Shown piece after piece: positions 47,723-57,586 of a stretch of 64,000 bases of DNA. Position 1 is the first letter of the stretch. Each line of letters begins with the position of its first letter. The notes under the pieces were generated by a model, which ran no database searches, was not told the DNA's origin, and saw only the letters and a program-made list of their open reading frames with translations. The stretch covers positions 62,001-126,000 of the forward strand of contig JAJDWH010000010.1 of the NCBI GenBank assembly GCA_022825705.1, given 5' to 3'. The stretch is from Alphaproteobacteria bacterium. GTDB taxonomy: Bacteria; Pseudomonadota; Alphaproteobacteria; TMED109. The position numbers were made by a program, and so were the translations under genes.

Positions 47723-48598
47723 CTACCGGGTTGCGGGCGCCGTTTCGCGCAGGCATCGCAGAAATTCCTGCACCTTCGCGGTCCGGTGGAGGTCCGCGTG
47801 GGTCACGATCCAGAGAGCGGTCTTCCATTCATCCTGCGATGGTATCACTTCGATCAGATTCGGGCACCTGCTGGCTTCGTATTGCGGCAGGAAGCCCAGC
47901 CCGAGGCCAGCCATGACTCCCTGCATGACGACCTGCGGATGGCCGGCGCGCAACGCCAGTGCGGCGCTCGAAACCTGCGCCGCCAACCAGTCGGCGTACG
48001 GATACGGAAGCGCATGGTCCACCGAGCCGACGAAGCGATGCGCTCGGAGGTCGTCTCGGTCACCAGGCAAACCGTATCTCCCGGCGTAACGCTTATGGGC
48101 GTACAGCCCGAACCGGATGTGCGTGTACGGCAGGATCACGTAGTCCAGATCCTCCGGCTTCGGACCGGCACGAAGCGCCACGTGGGCCTCGCCGTACTCG
48201 AGCCGAGCGAGTTCGGCGCCGGCGATGTACTCGATCGTGGTGTGGGGGTGGTCCCTCCGGAAAAGTGCAATTGCCGGCATGACGAGCGGAGCCACCCCCG
48301 GAAGCGCCGTGACGACCAGCTCGCCCGGCAGTTGCCCGGTCTCTCCGCGGGTTCGCCTCTCGAGATCGGTGAACATCTCGTCCGCCCGGCTGGCCACCTC
48401 CAGCATTGCCTGGCCTGCCTCCGTGGGCATGTAGCCCCGGGCGTGACGGAGAAACAGCGGCATGCCGAAGGAGGTCTCCAGGGAGTCGACCCGGCGAGTC
48501 ACGGTGGCCCGGTGGACGCCAAGCGCCGCAGCCGCCGCGCTGACCGTGCCCAGCTTTGCCACAAGCCACGCGGTGCGCAGCTCGGTCCAGTGTTCCAC
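47723..48598 (-). CDS. LysR-family transcriptional regulator
   Basis: This regulator of about 291 residues has an N-terminal winged HTH (LRTAWLVAKLGTVSAAAAAL, GVHRATVTRRVDSLE) and a C-terminal effector domain (GELVVTALPGVAPLVMPAIA ... GVMAGLGLGFLPQY). I use the GTG at 48598 (VEHWTELRTAW), which has GAGGGG upstream and matches LysR N-termini; the frame is open to 48652 with a weaker start that would cover the putative operator. It is divergent from the cytochrome b561 gene and may control it. Confidence 0.88.
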   Translation of the reverse strand: MEHWTELRTAWLVAKLGTVSAAAAALGVHRATVTRRVDSLETSFGMPLFLRHARGYMPTEAGQAMLEVASRADEMFTDLERRTRGETGQLPGELVVTALPGVAPLVMPAIALFRRDHPHTTIEYIAGAELARLEYGEAHVALRAGPKPEDLDYVILPYTHIRFGLYAHKRYAGRYGLPGDRDDLRAHRFVGSVDHALPYPYADWLAAQVSSAALALRAGHPQVVMQGVMAGLGLGFLPQYEASRCPNLIEVIPSQDEWKTALWIVTHADLHRTAKVQEFLRCLRETAPATR

Positions 48599-48633
48599 TT
48601 GAGCGGCCCCTCTCAGCCCGAGTTGCACATTGA

Positions 48634-48650
48634 GCGCACATGTTATGCGC
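48634..48650. promoter_or_regulatory. Candidate LysR operator between regulator and cytochrome b561 gene
   Basis: The inverted repeat GCGCA (48634-48638) / TGCGC (48646-48650), with a 7-base spacer, sits in the only space between the divergent LysR and cytochrome b561 genes. Position and symmetry suit a LysR binding site. Binding is inferred. Confidence 0.45.
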
Positions 48651-48719
48651 ATTTCTCGACGTTATGCTCGTGACATCATCAAAGTATATTGGGGAAACGA
48701 CTGCCAAAGGGAGCCTTCG

Positions 48720-49250
48720 ATGGAGCGGTACCATCCCCTTCTCGTCACGCTGCACTGGGTCATGGCGCTGATGGTCCTGATCTCGCTGGCCGCCGGTGGC
48801 CTGATCCTGGAGAACATGGCCAATGACAATCCCGACAAGATCCTCGCCCTGACCGGGCACATGAGCGCGGGCATGGTGATCGGCGCACTGCTGATCCTGC
48901 GCCTCGTCACGCGTCTGCGAACCCGCACGCCGCCGCGCGCGACCACCGGCAACGCCTTTCTGGATCGGATTGCTTATTGGACGCACCGGGGCTTCTACGT
49001 ACTCATTGCCGGCATGGTGCTTACCGGGCTCGCCACTGCCCTTGGTGCGGGTCTTTTTCCGATCGTCTTCGGCGGCGCGGCAGAGGTTCTGCCAGCTGAA
49101 CTGTCGACGCTGCCGCAGCATGCTGCCCACGGCTGGATCGCGACGGCGCTGGCGACACTGGTTGCCCTGCATGTCGCCGCAGCTCTGTACCACCATCTGG
49201 TGCTGAAGGACGGGCTGCTGCGGCGCATGTGGTTTCGACCGCGCAGCTGA
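48720..49250 (+). CDS. Cytochrome b561 (di-heme membrane protein)
   Basis: This 176-residue four-helix membrane cytochrome has heme-ligand histidines in YHPLLVTLHWVMALM, LTGHMSAGMVIG, LPQHAAHGWIAT and LVALHVAAALYHH, the bacterial b561 (CybB) arrangement. It would pass electrons from ubiquinol or to a periplasmic acceptor such as superoxide. The ATG at 48720 has AAGGGAG upstream. It is divergent from a LysR gene. Confidence 0.9.
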   Translation: MERYHPLLVTLHWVMALMVLISLAAGGLILENMANDNPDKILALTGHMSAGMVIGALLILRLVTRLRTRTPPRATTGNAFLDRIAYWTHRGFYVLIAGMVLTGLATALGAGLFPIVFGGAAEVLPAELSTLPQHAAHGWIATALATLVALHVAAALYHHLVLKDGLLRRMWFRPRS

Positions 49251-49553
49251 CCTGCCAGCGCCAATCCCGGCGGGGCTCGAGAAACCCGGGGAAGCGATGG
49301 CCGCCCCCGAAGGTGCGCAGGAAACGGAACCGGTAGCCGGTGCGGACGCCGGCGCCACGACCGTGAGATTCCGGACACTGACCGTGTCGACCGGTCTTCC
49401 CCCTAGTGCTGACATCGGTGGGGCGAGGTCGGCTCCCACAGCAAGTACGGCGGCGGCGGGCAGTGGCGCTGTCGGCCACAACCGCGGGAACCTGCCCGCG
49501 GCGCCAACCGGAGGCGTGCTGTACGCCACGCCGAGAAGGAAGGAGCAAGGGCC
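49251..49553. other. Intergenic gap with low-complexity frame
   Basis: About 300 bases between cytochrome b561 and the next membrane protein gene. A short Ala/Gly/Thr-rich frame (49297-49557) overlaps the next ATG but has no recognisable domain, and I do not call it a gene. Confidence 0.4.
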
Positions 49554-50012
49554 ATGACCCATACACACAATCTGGTGCTCAGGGCCGCCGCCATTCTCTG
49601 GGTGATCTGGGGCCTCGTCCATGCGCTGGCGGCCGGCATGATCATCCCGGCCGATCCCCAGGCGGCCATCTCCGCAATCTTGGACGGGGTTGACCCAGCC
49701 CGACTTGCCGCCGAATACCCGGCCGAACTGTCCGGCATCCTGTCTCAGCACGGCTGGAACCTCGGCTGGTTCGGGATTGCCACCATCGTCGGTGGCGTGT
49801 TCATCTGGCGAGCCAGCATGACCGCCATCTGGGTGACCGCACTGATCGGCGGTCTCGCCGATGTCGGCTACTTCGTGTTCGTTGACCTGCCGGGATACAA
49901 CAACTTCCTTCCCGGCACACTGATGACCATCGTTTCGGCCACCGCCATCGTGCTGAGTTTCTGGGTCTGGTGGTCGCGCCGTGGAGGCGCTCCGGCTGGG
50001 ATGGCGGAATGA
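49554..50012 (+). CDS. Small four-helix membrane protein of unknown function
   Basis: This 152-residue protein has predicted membrane segments at about 10-30, 70-88, 90-108 and 118-140 (ILWVIWGLVHALAAG, WFGIATIVGGVFIW, VTALIGGLADVGYFVFV, IVSATAIVLSFWVWW). There is a good GAAGGAG before the ATG. I recognise no specific family. It is on the same strand as cytochrome b561 and may be coexpressed. It converges with the next LysR gene. Confidence 0.75.
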   Translation: MTHTHNLVLRAAAILWVIWGLVHALAAGMIIPADPQAAISAILDGVDPARLAAEYPAELSGILSQHGWNLGWFGIATIVGGVFIWRASMTAIWVTALIGGLADVGYFVFVDLPGYNNFLPGTLMTIVSATAIVLSFWVWWSRRGGAPAGMAE

Positions 50013-50025
50013 CGAGGCCGCTCCG

Positions 50026-50934
50026 CTACGAGACCTCGTAGCGGTCTGCCAACGCCGAGGAAATCTGGGCAGCGAAACGGGCGGCCGCCACCGGGAGCAC
50101 CCGCCCCTTGAGCTGACCCATGTAGAGGACGCCCGTGGGTACGTCGCGCGGGTCGACCGGAATCCGGCAGGTGCCGCCCTGGCCGTCGGGATCCGGCAGG
50201 CCGATGGGAATCTGGAACGTGACCACGGACTCGGCCAGGACGGCATGGCGAAGGAATTCGAAGCTGTCCGATTCGACGGTGGGTTCGAGGCGCAGTGCGG
50301 AGCCCTGCACCGCGACCTCCAGCAAGTGCCGGACGCCGTAGTGCGCAGTCGGGAGAGCGATCGGATAGGACAGGCATTCTCCGAGCCGCAGGATGTCGCG
50401 GCCCGCGAGCGGATGCCGCTCGCCGACCACGGCGCAAACCGGTTGCGGCACGCGCAGCAGCGTGTGGAAATCCGCCAGTCGCACCGGTTCGAACACGATT
50501 GCCAGGTCCGCCGCATGGTCGACCAGCGCGGCTTCCGCGTCCGCGCGGTCACGCAGGTGCACGCCGAACGTGACCTGCGGATGTTCAGACCGATACGCCG
50601 CGATCTGTTCAGGGAGGAAGTACGGCAATAGCGCCTGGCTGCACGCGATTGCGACGTGCCCGCGCCGGACCCCGGACAGATCGGCGATCTGGGACCGCAC
50701 CCGCTCCAGGTCGGAGAGCTGGTGGCGGATGTAATGGATCAGGATCTCTCCGGCGCTGTTGAGCCGGACGCCCCGTGGCAGGCGCTCGAAGATGGGAACG
50801 CCGAGCTCGTCCTCGATCGCAAGGATTCGCCGGTTCAGCGCCGTGGAAGTGATGGCTAGCGCTTCGGCAGCGCCGCGGATCGAGCCGATCCGGGCAACTG
50901 CATCGATGTAGCGGACCGACGTCAGGTAACGCAT
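50026..50934 (-). CDS. LysR-family regulator of the ureide/biuret operon
   Basis: This 302-residue LysR protein has the winged HTH MRYLTSVRYIDAVARIGS...AAEALAITSTALNRRI and a C-terminal ligand-binding domain (VRRGHVAIACSQALLPYFLPEQI, HPLAGRD, FLRHAVLAESVVTFQIP). The ATG at 50934 has an AAAGGTG site; a GTG lies 9 bases further upstream. It is divergent from the importer/hydrolase operon starting at 51148, the standard LysR placement, and so likely senses the imported compound or its product. Confidence 0.9.
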   Translation of the reverse strand: MRYLTSVRYIDAVARIGSIRGAAEALAITSTALNRRILAIEDELGVPIFERLPRGVRLNSAGEILIHYIRHQLSDLERVRSQIADLSGVRRGHVAIACSQALLPYFLPEQIAAYRSEHPQVTFGVHLRDRADAEAALVDHAADLAIVFEPVRLADFHTLLRVPQPVCAVVGERHPLAGRDILRLGECLSYPIALPTAHYGVRHLLEVAVQGSALRLEPTVESDSFEFLRHAVLAESVVTFQIPIGLPDPDGQGGTCRIPVDPRDVPTGVLYMGQLKGRVLPVAAARFAAQISSALADRYEVS

Positions 50935-50954
50935 CAGGGGCACCTTTCAACTGC

Positions 50955-50967
50955 TGCACTTTTTGCA
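50955..50967. promoter_or_regulatory. Candidate LysR box (T-N11-A) in divergent promoter
   Basis: The 13-mer TGCACTTTTTGCA fits the LysR consensus T-N11-A with TGCA at both ends. It lies between the divergent LysR gene (start 50934) and the transporter operon (start 51148), within an AT-rich promoter stretch (about 50955-51015). A regulator site is the natural reading, but binding is inferred. Confidence 0.5.
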
Positions 50968-51147
50968 TCACAGATAGAGAAAAATAGCAGTAGACAGTGC
51001 CAATTCGCCGTTCTAATCGTCTTGGCAGCGCGGTGCTGCTGGCTTTGGGCACCAGTCCTCCCGGGTGCTCGAACAGCAGGCGCCGCCCAGTCCCGGTCCC
51101 CGGCGTCGAGCCGACCTGGGCCGCGACGACAGCACCAGGAGGGTGAG

Positions 51148-52275
51148 ATGAACCGCAAGCGAAACCAGAGCCGTCGTGATCTGCTGACGACAACTGCCGG
51201 AATGGCGATCGCCGCCACCGCAGGAACCCTGATGCCATGGCGAGTCGGCCAGGCCGCCTCTTTAACGGTGGGCTTCCTGTATGTCGGTCCGAAGGATGAC
51301 TACGGCTACAACCAGGCTCACGCCGAGGGCGCCGCCGCCCTCCGGGCGATCGATGGCGTGACGCTGGTGGAGGAAGAAAACGTCCCGGAAACCGTCGACG
51401 TCCAGAAGAGCATGGAGAGCATGATCAATTTTGATGGTGTCACGCTCCTGTTCCCGACGTCCTTCGGCTACTTCGACCCGCACATCCTGGCGGTAGCGCC
51501 CGACCACCCGGGCCTCCGCTTCCAGCACTGCGGCGGCCTTTGGAACGCCGGCGATCACCCTGCGAACGTGGGCTCATATTTCGGCTACATCGGCATGGGG
51601 CAGTACCTGAACGGCATCATCGCCGGGCACGCGACGGCTTCGAAGAAGATCGGCTTCGTTGCCGCCAAACCGATCCCGCAGGTACTCCTGAACATCAACT
51701 CCTTCCTGCTCGGGGCCCGCGCCGTGGACCCGTCGATCGCCTGTCAGGTCATCTTCACGGGTGAATGGTCGATGCCGGTCAAGGAGGCCGAGGCGACGAA
51801 CGCCTTGATCGATCAGGGGGCCGATGTCGTGACCTGCCACGTTGACGGCCCGAAGGTCGTCATGGAAACGGCCGCGGGACGCGGCGCCTATCTGTGCGGC
51901 TATCACGCCAACCAGAGCCCGCTCGCACCGGAACAGTACCTCACGGGGGCCGAGTGGAACTGGGCCAAGGTCTACCAGGACATGGTCGAAACGACGCTCG
52001 CGGGCGGCACGATCAGCAACTTCGTGCGCGGCGGGCTGGCCGAGAATTTCGTCAAGATGAGCCCGCTCGGGCCAGCGGTGTCCGGACCGGCCCGCAAGCA
52101 GTTCGAGGCGGCGAAGGCGGAGATCATGCAGGGTGGCTTCGCCGTCATTCGGGGGCCCCTGAAGGACAACCGGGGCAACGTGGTCGCCACGGAAGGCCAG
52201 AGTTTCGTGGAGACCGACGTGGCCCTCGAAAGCATGGATTACCTGGTCGAAGGGGTGATCGGCTCGACCTCCTGA
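51148..52275 (+). CDS. BMP-family ABC transporter substrate-binding protein
   Basis: This 375-residue periplasmic binding protein of the BmpA/Med type is associated with nucleoside-like solutes. The N-terminus NRKRNQSRRDLLTTTAGMAI is a twin-arginine-type signal rather than a lipobox. Mature motifs include VGFLYVGPKDDYGYNQAHAEGA, PTSFGYFDPHILAVA and KIGFVAAKPIPQVLLNINSF. It is the first gene of an operon that also encodes two Nup-type permeases and a double ATPase. Confidence 0.9.
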   Translation: MNRKRNQSRRDLLTTTAGMAIAATAGTLMPWRVGQAASLTVGFLYVGPKDDYGYNQAHAEGAAALRAIDGVTLVEEENVPETVDVQKSMESMINFDGVTLLFPTSFGYFDPHILAVAPDHPGLRFQHCGGLWNAGDHPANVGSYFGYIGMGQYLNGIIAGHATASKKIGFVAAKPIPQVLLNINSFLLGARAVDPSIACQVIFTGEWSMPVKEAEATNALIDQGADVVTCHVDGPKVVMETAAGRGAYLCGYHANQSPLAPEQYLTGAEWNWAKVYQDMVETTLAGGTISNFVRGGLAENFVKMSPLGPAVSGPARKQFEAAKAEIMQGGFAVIRGPLKDNRGNVVATEGQSFVETDVALESMDYLVEGVIGSTS

Positions 52276-52332
52276 CCCTGGTTGCCACCAGGGCGCACTG
52301 CGGCGACATCCGCCGGCCAGGGTGACCGGGAC

Positions 52333-53433
52333 ATGACAGCGGCGGCGATGCACGGGGCGGCGTTGTCCGTCCTCGACGGCGGTCTTGCCGCCGTCCGCCG
52401 CCGCGGCGAGGCGGTCATCATTCCCGTCGGCGCGCTGGTCGCGGGTCTCCTCGCGTTCGCGATTTTCCTGGCCTTCATCGGCCGCTCACCAGTCGAATTC
52501 TATGGCCTCGTCTACAAGGCCGCGTTCGGGTCCGCGTTCTCCTGGGAAAACACGCTGGCGCGCACCGCCCCCTTGCTCCTGGCGGCGTTGTGCACGGCGC
52601 TGCCGGCCCGCCTCGGCATGATCATGATCGGTGGTGAAGGCGCCATCGTCCTTGGCGGCGTGGCGGCCGGCGTCTTTGCGATGTCGTGGCCGGCGCTGCC
52701 GGGCGCCCTGGGCATCGCCGGCATGGCCGCGGCCGCGGCACTCGCCGGCGGGATCTGGATCGGCGCGATCGGCCTGGTCCGTCACGTCCGCGGCGTCAAC
52801 GAAACCATCGCCAGCCTGTTGATGGCGTACGTGGCGGTTGCCTTGATGAACCACCTCGTCGAGGGACCGTTCCGTGACGCCGGGAGCCTCAACAAGCCCT
52901 CGACCGCACCGCTCGCTGACGGCTTCCGGACCGGCACGATCCCGGGCTTCGACGTGCACTGGGGGCTGGCGATCGGGATCGCCGCCTGCGTGCTGTGCTG
53001 GATCCTGCTCGAACGGACGAGCTGGGGGTTTGCTGCCCGGATCGTGGGCGGGAATGTCCGTGCCGCGCATGTGCAGGGCCTGCCCGTCGGCCGCCTGGTG
53101 GTCGGTTTCTCCGTCCTGGCCGGCAGCCTCGCCGGGATCGCCGGCATGGTCGAGGTCGCGGCCGTGCATGGCGCGGCCAACGCGTCGCTGGCCGCCGGGT
53201 ACGGCTACACCGGCATCCTGATCGCGTTCCTGGCACGCCACCACATGCTGGCGATCATTCCCGTCGCGACGCTGCTCGCGGGCTTCGATGCCGCCAGCGG
53301 GCTGGTGCAGCGGCGCATGGACCTGCCCGATGCCACGGTCCTCGTGCTCCAGGGGATGGTGTTCGTCTCGATTCTGGCCGGCGAGGCGCTGCACGGGCGC
53401 CTGACCTGGCTGCGTGGCCCGGCGCGAAGCTGA
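52333..53433 (+). CDS. ABC transporter permease (Nup/BMP-type, first)
   Basis: This 366-residue membrane protein of the branched-chain/sugar/nucleoside permease fold has AFIGRSPVEFYGLVYKAAFG, the EAA-like RLGMIMIGGEGAIVLGG, VNETIASLLMAYVAVALMNH and GFAARIVGGNVRAAHVQGL. It is the NupB/YufP-type partner of the BMP-family transporter. It follows the binding-protein gene by 57 bases, and its stop overlaps the next start (TGATG). Confidence 0.9.
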   Translation: MTAAAMHGAALSVLDGGLAAVRRRGEAVIIPVGALVAGLLAFAIFLAFIGRSPVEFYGLVYKAAFGSAFSWENTLARTAPLLLAALCTALPARLGMIMIGGEGAIVLGGVAAGVFAMSWPALPGALGIAGMAAAAALAGGIWIGAIGLVRHVRGVNETIASLLMAYVAVALMNHLVEGPFRDAGSLNKPSTAPLADGFRTGTIPGFDVHWGLAIGIAACVLCWILLERTSWGFAARIVGGNVRAAHVQGLPVGRLVVGFSVLAGSLAGIAGMVEVAAVHGAANASLAAGYGYTGILIAFLARHHMLAIIPVATLLAGFDAASGLVQRRMDLPDATVLVLQGMVFVSILAGEALHGRLTWLRGPARS

Positions 53434-54362
53434 TGGCGAGCATGCCCGACGTCGATCTTTGGGGCGTGCCCCTCGCGATGCTCGGCGGTGCGATCCGGGT
53501 GTCGACGCCGTTTCTCTTCGTGAGTCTCGGCGAGTGCCTCACCGAGCGTGCCGGACGCGTCAACCTCGGTCTCGAGGGGACGCTGGTGCTCGGTGCGATG
53601 ACGGGCTACGGCGCCGCGTACGAAACGGGGTCCGCCTGGCTTGGCGTCGGTGCGGCTGCACTAGCCGGCACCCTGTTCGGCGCCGTCCACGGCGTGGTCT
53701 GCCGGCTCCCCAGGGTCAACGACATCGCGACCGGCATCGCCCTGATGCTGCTCGGTATCGGCCTCGCGTTCTTCTTCGGCAAACCGTACATCCAGCCGGT
53801 CGCACCGGACCTGCCGGCAATCCCGTTCGGCTGGTGGAGCGAAAGCCCGCAGGTCCGGACGGCGCTCAACGTCAACGTCCTGTTCCTGGCCGGCTGCGCG
53901 CTGGCGGTGGCGCTGGCCTGGATGTTCCGGGCCACGCGGATCGGTCTCACGATCCGGGTGGTGGGCGACAGCAGCGACGCGGCGCGGGCCATGGGCGTTC
54001 GGACCCACACGGTACGCCTGCTGGCCACGGCGGCGGGCGGGGCGCTGGCAGGTGTCGGCGGCGCCTATCTGTCCCTCTACTACCCGGGCAGCTGGAACGA
54101 GGGAATCTCGTCGGGCCAGGGCCTGATGGCCGTGGCGCTGGTGATCTTCGCGCGCTGGAACCCCGTTCGCTGCCTGGGAGCGGCGCTGCTGTTCGGCGGT
54201 GCCGGCGCCCTCGGCCCGGCGCTGCAGTCGGTCGGGATCACGCAGGGCTACCACCTCTTTTACGCGGCGCCGTACGTGCTGACCCTGGGCTTGCTGGTTG
54301 CGACCAGCTCGCCCACCCGCGCACTGGCCGGCGCCCCGGGCGAGCTGAGCATCAGCAGATAG
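53433..54362 (+). CDS. ABC transporter permease (Nup/BMP-type, second)
   Basis: This 309-residue second permease has TPFLFVSLGECLTERAGRVN, LGLEGTLVLGAMTGYGAAY, VNDIATGIALMLLGIGLAFF and IGLTIRVVGDSSDAARAMGV, matching NupC/YufQ-type proteins that pair with BMP-family binding proteins. The frame is open far upstream; the ATG at 53433 overlapping the previous stop is the start. It completes the two-permease importer. Confidence 0.9.
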   Translation: MASMPDVDLWGVPLAMLGGAIRVSTPFLFVSLGECLTERAGRVNLGLEGTLVLGAMTGYGAAYETGSAWLGVGAAALAGTLFGAVHGVVCRLPRVNDIATGIALMLLGIGLAFFFGKPYIQPVAPDLPAIPFGWWSESPQVRTALNVNVLFLAGCALAVALAWMFRATRIGLTIRVVGDSSDAARAMGVRTHTVRLLATAAGGALAGVGGAYLSLYYPGSWNEGISSGQGLMAVALVIFARWNPVRCLGAALLFGGAGALGPALQSVGITQGYHLFYAAPYVLTLGLLVATSSPTRALAGAPGELSISR

Positions 54363-54372
54363 GAGATACGTG

Positions 54373-55386
54373 ATGAACGGACTGGGCGGATTGAACAAGT
54401 CGCCGCACGGCGTGGTGATCGGACTCGTGCAGCAGCAGCTGCCAGTAGTGGATACGCCGGCACACGTCGAGCTGCAGGTCCGGCGGATCGTCGAGGTGGT
54501 CGCGAAGGCGCGGCGCGGCATGCCGACCATGGACCTGGTGGTATTTCCGGAATATGCGCTCCACGGGCTCTCGATGAACACCGACCCCGCGCTCATGTGC
54601 TCGCTCGACGGGAGGGAGGTCGAACGCTTCCGGGAAGCCTGCGCCGAGCACCGGATCTGGGGCTGCTTCTCGCTGATGGAATGGAACCCGGACGGCAACC
54701 CGTGGAACGCCGGGATCGTAATCGACGACCAGGGCGACCTCCGGCTGCACTACCGGAAACTTCATCCGTGGGTGCCGGTCGAGCCCTGGGAACCCGGGGC
54801 AGGCGAGATTCCGGTCATCGACGGCCCGAACGGATGCCGGCTCGCACTCATCATCTGCCACGACGGCATGTTTCCGGAGATGGCCCGCGAATGCGCCTAC
54901 AAGGGGGCGGAGATCATGATCCGAACGGCCGGCTACACGGCGCCGATTCGCGACTCCTGGCGCTTCACCAACCAGGCCAATGCTTTCTGCAATCTCATGG
55001 TCACGGCGAACGTGTGCATGTCGGGTTCCGATGGCACCTTCGATTCCATGGGCGAGGGCATGATCGTGAACTTTGACGGGTCGGTTCTTGCGCACGGAAC
55101 GAGTGGACGGCCCGACGAGATCATTACCGCCGAGGTTCGCCCGGACCTGGTGCGCGAGGCGCGTACGGGCTGGGGAGTCGAGAACAACATCTATCAGCTG
55201 GCCCATCGCGGGTACACCGCCGTTAAGGGGGGCGCCGGCGACTGCCCGTACACGTACATGCGCGATCTGGTCAACGGCAGGTACCGCCTGCCGTGGGAGG
55301 ACTGGGTCGTGGTCACCGACGGCACCTCGTGCGGGTTTCCGACGCCCGCCCGGCGCTACGGCGAGAAGCTGGCCGGTGCGGCATGA
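54373..55386 (+). CDS. amiF: Formamidase
   Basis: This 337-residue nitrilase-superfamily amidase hydrolyses formamide to formate and ammonia. The triad is Glu60 ([10 protein letters not shown]), Lys129 (HYRKLHPW) and Cys162 ([10 protein letters not shown]), and the sequence tracks the AmiF family from FGxxxx start to [17 protein letters not shown] near the end. The ATG at 54373 has AGGAG 7 bases upstream; a GTG at 54370 is in frame. Its presence inside a biuret-type operon suggests the substrate may be a formyl or carbamoyl amide made by neighbouring enzymes. Its last codons overlap the next gene (ATGA). Confidence 0.9.
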   Translation: MNGLGGLNKSPHGVVIGLVQQQLPVVDTPAHVELQVRRIVEVVAKARRGMPTMDLVVFPEYALHGLSMNTDPALMCSLDGREVERFREACAEHRIWGCFSLMEWNPDGNPWNAGIVIDDQGDLRLHYRKLHPWVPVEPWEPGAGEIPVIDGPNGCRLALIICHDGMFPEMARECAYKGAEIMIRTAGYTAPIRDSWRFTNQANAFCNLMVTANVCMSGSDGTFDSMGEGMIVNFDGSVLAHGTSGRPDEIITAEVRPDLVREARTGWGVENNIYQLAHRGYTAVKGGAGDCPYTYMRDLVNGRYRLPWEDWVVVTDGTSCGFPTPARRYGEKLAGAA

Positions 55387-56060
55387 CCGGAATTCCGGCA
55401 GACCCGTACCCGTGGCCATTCGACGGAGACCTCGGGCCCGGCAACACCGCGCTGCTCGTGATCGACATGCAGACCGACTTTTGCGGCAAGGGCGGGTACG
55501 TCGATGCCATGGGCTACGACCTCTCGTTGACCAGGGCGCCGATCGTTCCCCTGCGGGCCGTGCTGGCCGCCATGCGCGCGAAGGGCTACCCCGTCGTCCA
55601 TACGCGTGAAGGGCATCGTCCGGATCTCTCGGACCTGCCCGCGAACAAGCGCTGGCGTTCGCGGGCAATCGGGGCCGGGATCGGCGACGTCGGCCCCTGC
55701 GGCAGGATCCTGGTGCGCGGTGAACCCGGCTGGGAGATCGTCGACGAGCTCGCTCCGCTCCCCGGCGAGGTAATCGTCGACAAGCCTGGCAAGGGCAGCT
55801 TCTACGCCACCGATCTCGAATTGCTGCTTCGGACGCGGGGCGTTCGCAACCTAGTGCTGACCGGAATCACGACCGACGTATGCGTCCACACCACGATGCG
55901 CGAGGCCAACGACCGCGGTTTCGAATGCGTACTCGTGGCGGACTGCTGCGCGGCGACCGACCGGAGCAACCATGACGCGGCGATTCGGATGGTGACCATG
56001 CAGGGCGGAGTGTTTGGGGCCGTCACCGACAGCGACCGTCTGCTCTCCGGGCTGCCGTGA
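55383..56060 (+). CDS. biuH: Biuret-hydrolase-like cysteine amidohydrolase (isochorismatase fold), first copy
   Basis: This 225-residue cysteine hydrolase of the isochorismatase-like family has triad Asp28 ([12 protein letters not shown]), Lys134 ([10 protein letters not shown]) and Cys167 ([18 protein letters not shown]). It strongly resembles the biuret amidohydrolase BiuH as I remember it (DPYPWPFDG start, [47 protein letters not shown]). Biuret hydrolase makes allophanate plus ammonia. It is translationally coupled to the formamidase (ATGA) and to the next ABC gene (GTGA). Triuret or a related ureide is possible. Confidence 0.85.
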   Translation: MTGIPADPYPWPFDGDLGPGNTALLVIDMQTDFCGKGGYVDAMGYDLSLTRAPIVPLRAVLAAMRAKGYPVVHTREGHRPDLSDLPANKRWRSRAIGAGIGDVGPCGRILVRGEPGWEIVDELAPLPGEVIVDKPGKGSFYATDLELLLRTRGVRNLVLTGITTDVCVHTTMREANDRGFECVLVADCCAATDRSNHDAAIRMVTMQGGVFGAVTDSDRLLSGLP

Positions 56061-57586
56061 CCGGGTTCGCGGCCGCCGCCGGCGCGCTCAGCGTGGAGGC
56101 GGTAGGCGTCTCCATGCGCTTCGGCGACGTCGTGGCCCTCGACGACGTCTCGGTCCGGGTCGAGGCCGGCACGATGCACGCGTTGCTCGGCGAGAATGGC
56201 GCTGGAAAGTCGACCTTCGTGAAGTGCCTGATGGGCTTTCACCGGATGACCGCGGGCCAGATCGTGGTCGGCAGTCGCGAAGTAGACGTTCGGGATCCCC
56301 GCGCCGCGCACGCGCACGGCCTCGGCATGGTCTACCAGCACTTCACGCTGGTGCCGTCCCTGAGCGGGGCCGAGAACATGGTGATCAGCCGGGAGCGCGT
56401 ACCGACGGTGATCGACTGGCAGGCCGAGCGGGCGGCGCTTGCGCGTTTCGTTGACACGATGCCGTTCACCGCGCCACTGGACGTGCCGGTACAGCGCTTG
56501 GCTGCGGGCGAGCGGCAGAAGCTCGAAATCCTCAAGCAGCTCTACCTCGGGCGGCGCTTCCTGATCCTGGATGAGCCCACGTCCGTGCTCACCCCGGGCG
56601 AGGCGGACGAGCTGCTCGGCACCCTTCGGGACCTGACCCGCAGCGGGCGGCTGACGGTCCTGATGATCACGCACAAGCTCCGCGAGGTGAGCGCGTTCGC
56701 CCACGTGGTATCGGTGCTGCGCCAGGGCAGGCACGTAGGGACCGGCAGGGTCGCGGATCTGGATCACGGCAGCATGGCCGCGATGATGATCGGTGAGAAG
56801 ACCGTACGGGCCGGAACCGAGCGAGGGAACGCGGTGGGGTCGGTCGGGCTCCGGGTGCAGGACCTCCGCACGCCCGACCGCACGGGCCGGAAGGAAATCG
56901 TGATCGATTCGCTCTCGGTGAGGAGTGGCGAGATTGTCGGCATCGCCGGGATCTCGGGGAACGGCCAGACCGAGCTGATGGAAGTCCTGACCGGCCAGCG
57001 GCGCCCGCAGTCGGGCGGCATCCGGATCGACGGGCGTTCCTACGTCCCCTCACGGGCCGCGGTGCACGCCACCGGTGTTCGCTGCCTGCCGGAGGAGCCG
57101 CTGCGGAACGCCTGCGCCAGCCGGATGAGTCTTGCGGAGAACCTGGCGTTTCGGACGTTCGATCGGACCGTCGATGGCCGCCGGCGGTTCTGGCTTGACC
57201 GGCCCGCCCTCCGGTCCCGGGCGCGCGACCTGGCAGCGCGCTTCCGGATTCACGCCGCTTCCGTCGAGCACCCCATGGCTTCGCTCTCCGGCGGCAATGT
57301 GCAGCGCGCCGTACTCGCCCGCGAGCTGACCGGGACAATCCGGGTTCTCATTGTTGCCAACCCGTGCTTCGGCCTCGACTTTGCTGCGGTCGCGGAGGTG
57401 CGCTCGCGGATCCTGACCGTTCGCAACAGCGGTGCCGCCGTGCTGCTGATCAGCGAAGATCTAGACGAGATCCTGGAACTTGCCGACCGCATCCTGGTGA
57501 TGTCGGAAGGGCGCATCGTGCACGAGACCGCACGGGCGTGCGCGGATGCCGCCGTCATCGGTCGGCATATGGCGGGCCGACCGTGA
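56057..57586 (+). CDS. Double ABC-domain ATPase of the BMP/Nup-type importer
   Basis: This 509-residue ATPase has two fused ABC domains. The first has Walker [17 protein letters not shown], signature [14 protein letters not shown] and Walker [21 protein letters not shown]. The second has degenerate Walker [15 protein letters not shown], signature [15 protein letters not shown] and [10 protein letters not shown] in the Walker B position, lacking the usual catalytic Glu, as is common in the second half of this family. It starts with GTG overlapping the biuH stop and completes the transporter. Confidence 0.93.
   Translation: MTGFAAAAGALSVEAVGVSMRFGDVVALDDVSVRVEAGTMHALLGENGAGKSTFVKCLMGFHRMTAGQIVVGSREVDVRDPRAAHAHGLGMVYQHFTLVPSLSGAENMVISRERVPTVIDWQAERAALARFVDTMPFTAPLDVPVQRLAAGERQKLEILKQLYLGRRFLILDEPTSVLTPGEADELLGTLRDLTRSGRLTVLMITHKLREVSAFAHVVSVLRQGRHVGTGRVADLDHGSMAAMMIGEKTVRAGTERGNAVGSVGLRVQDLRTPDRTGRKEIVIDSLSVRSGEIVGIAGISGNGQTELMEVLTGQRRPQSGGIRIDGRSYVPSRAAVHATGVRCLPEEPLRNACASRMSLAENLAFRTFDRTVDGRRRFWLDRPALRSRARDLAARFRIHAASVEHPMASLSGGNVQRAVLARELTGTIRVLIVANPCFGLDFAAVAEVRSRILTVRNSGAAVLLISEDLDEILELADRILVMSEGRIVHETARACADAAVIGRHMAGRP

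Noticed and set aside
49297..49557. 86-codon frame overlapping the next ATG
   Set aside because: Low-complexity Ala/Gly/Thr/Pro sequence with no domain; probably non-coding despite its ATGA overlap.
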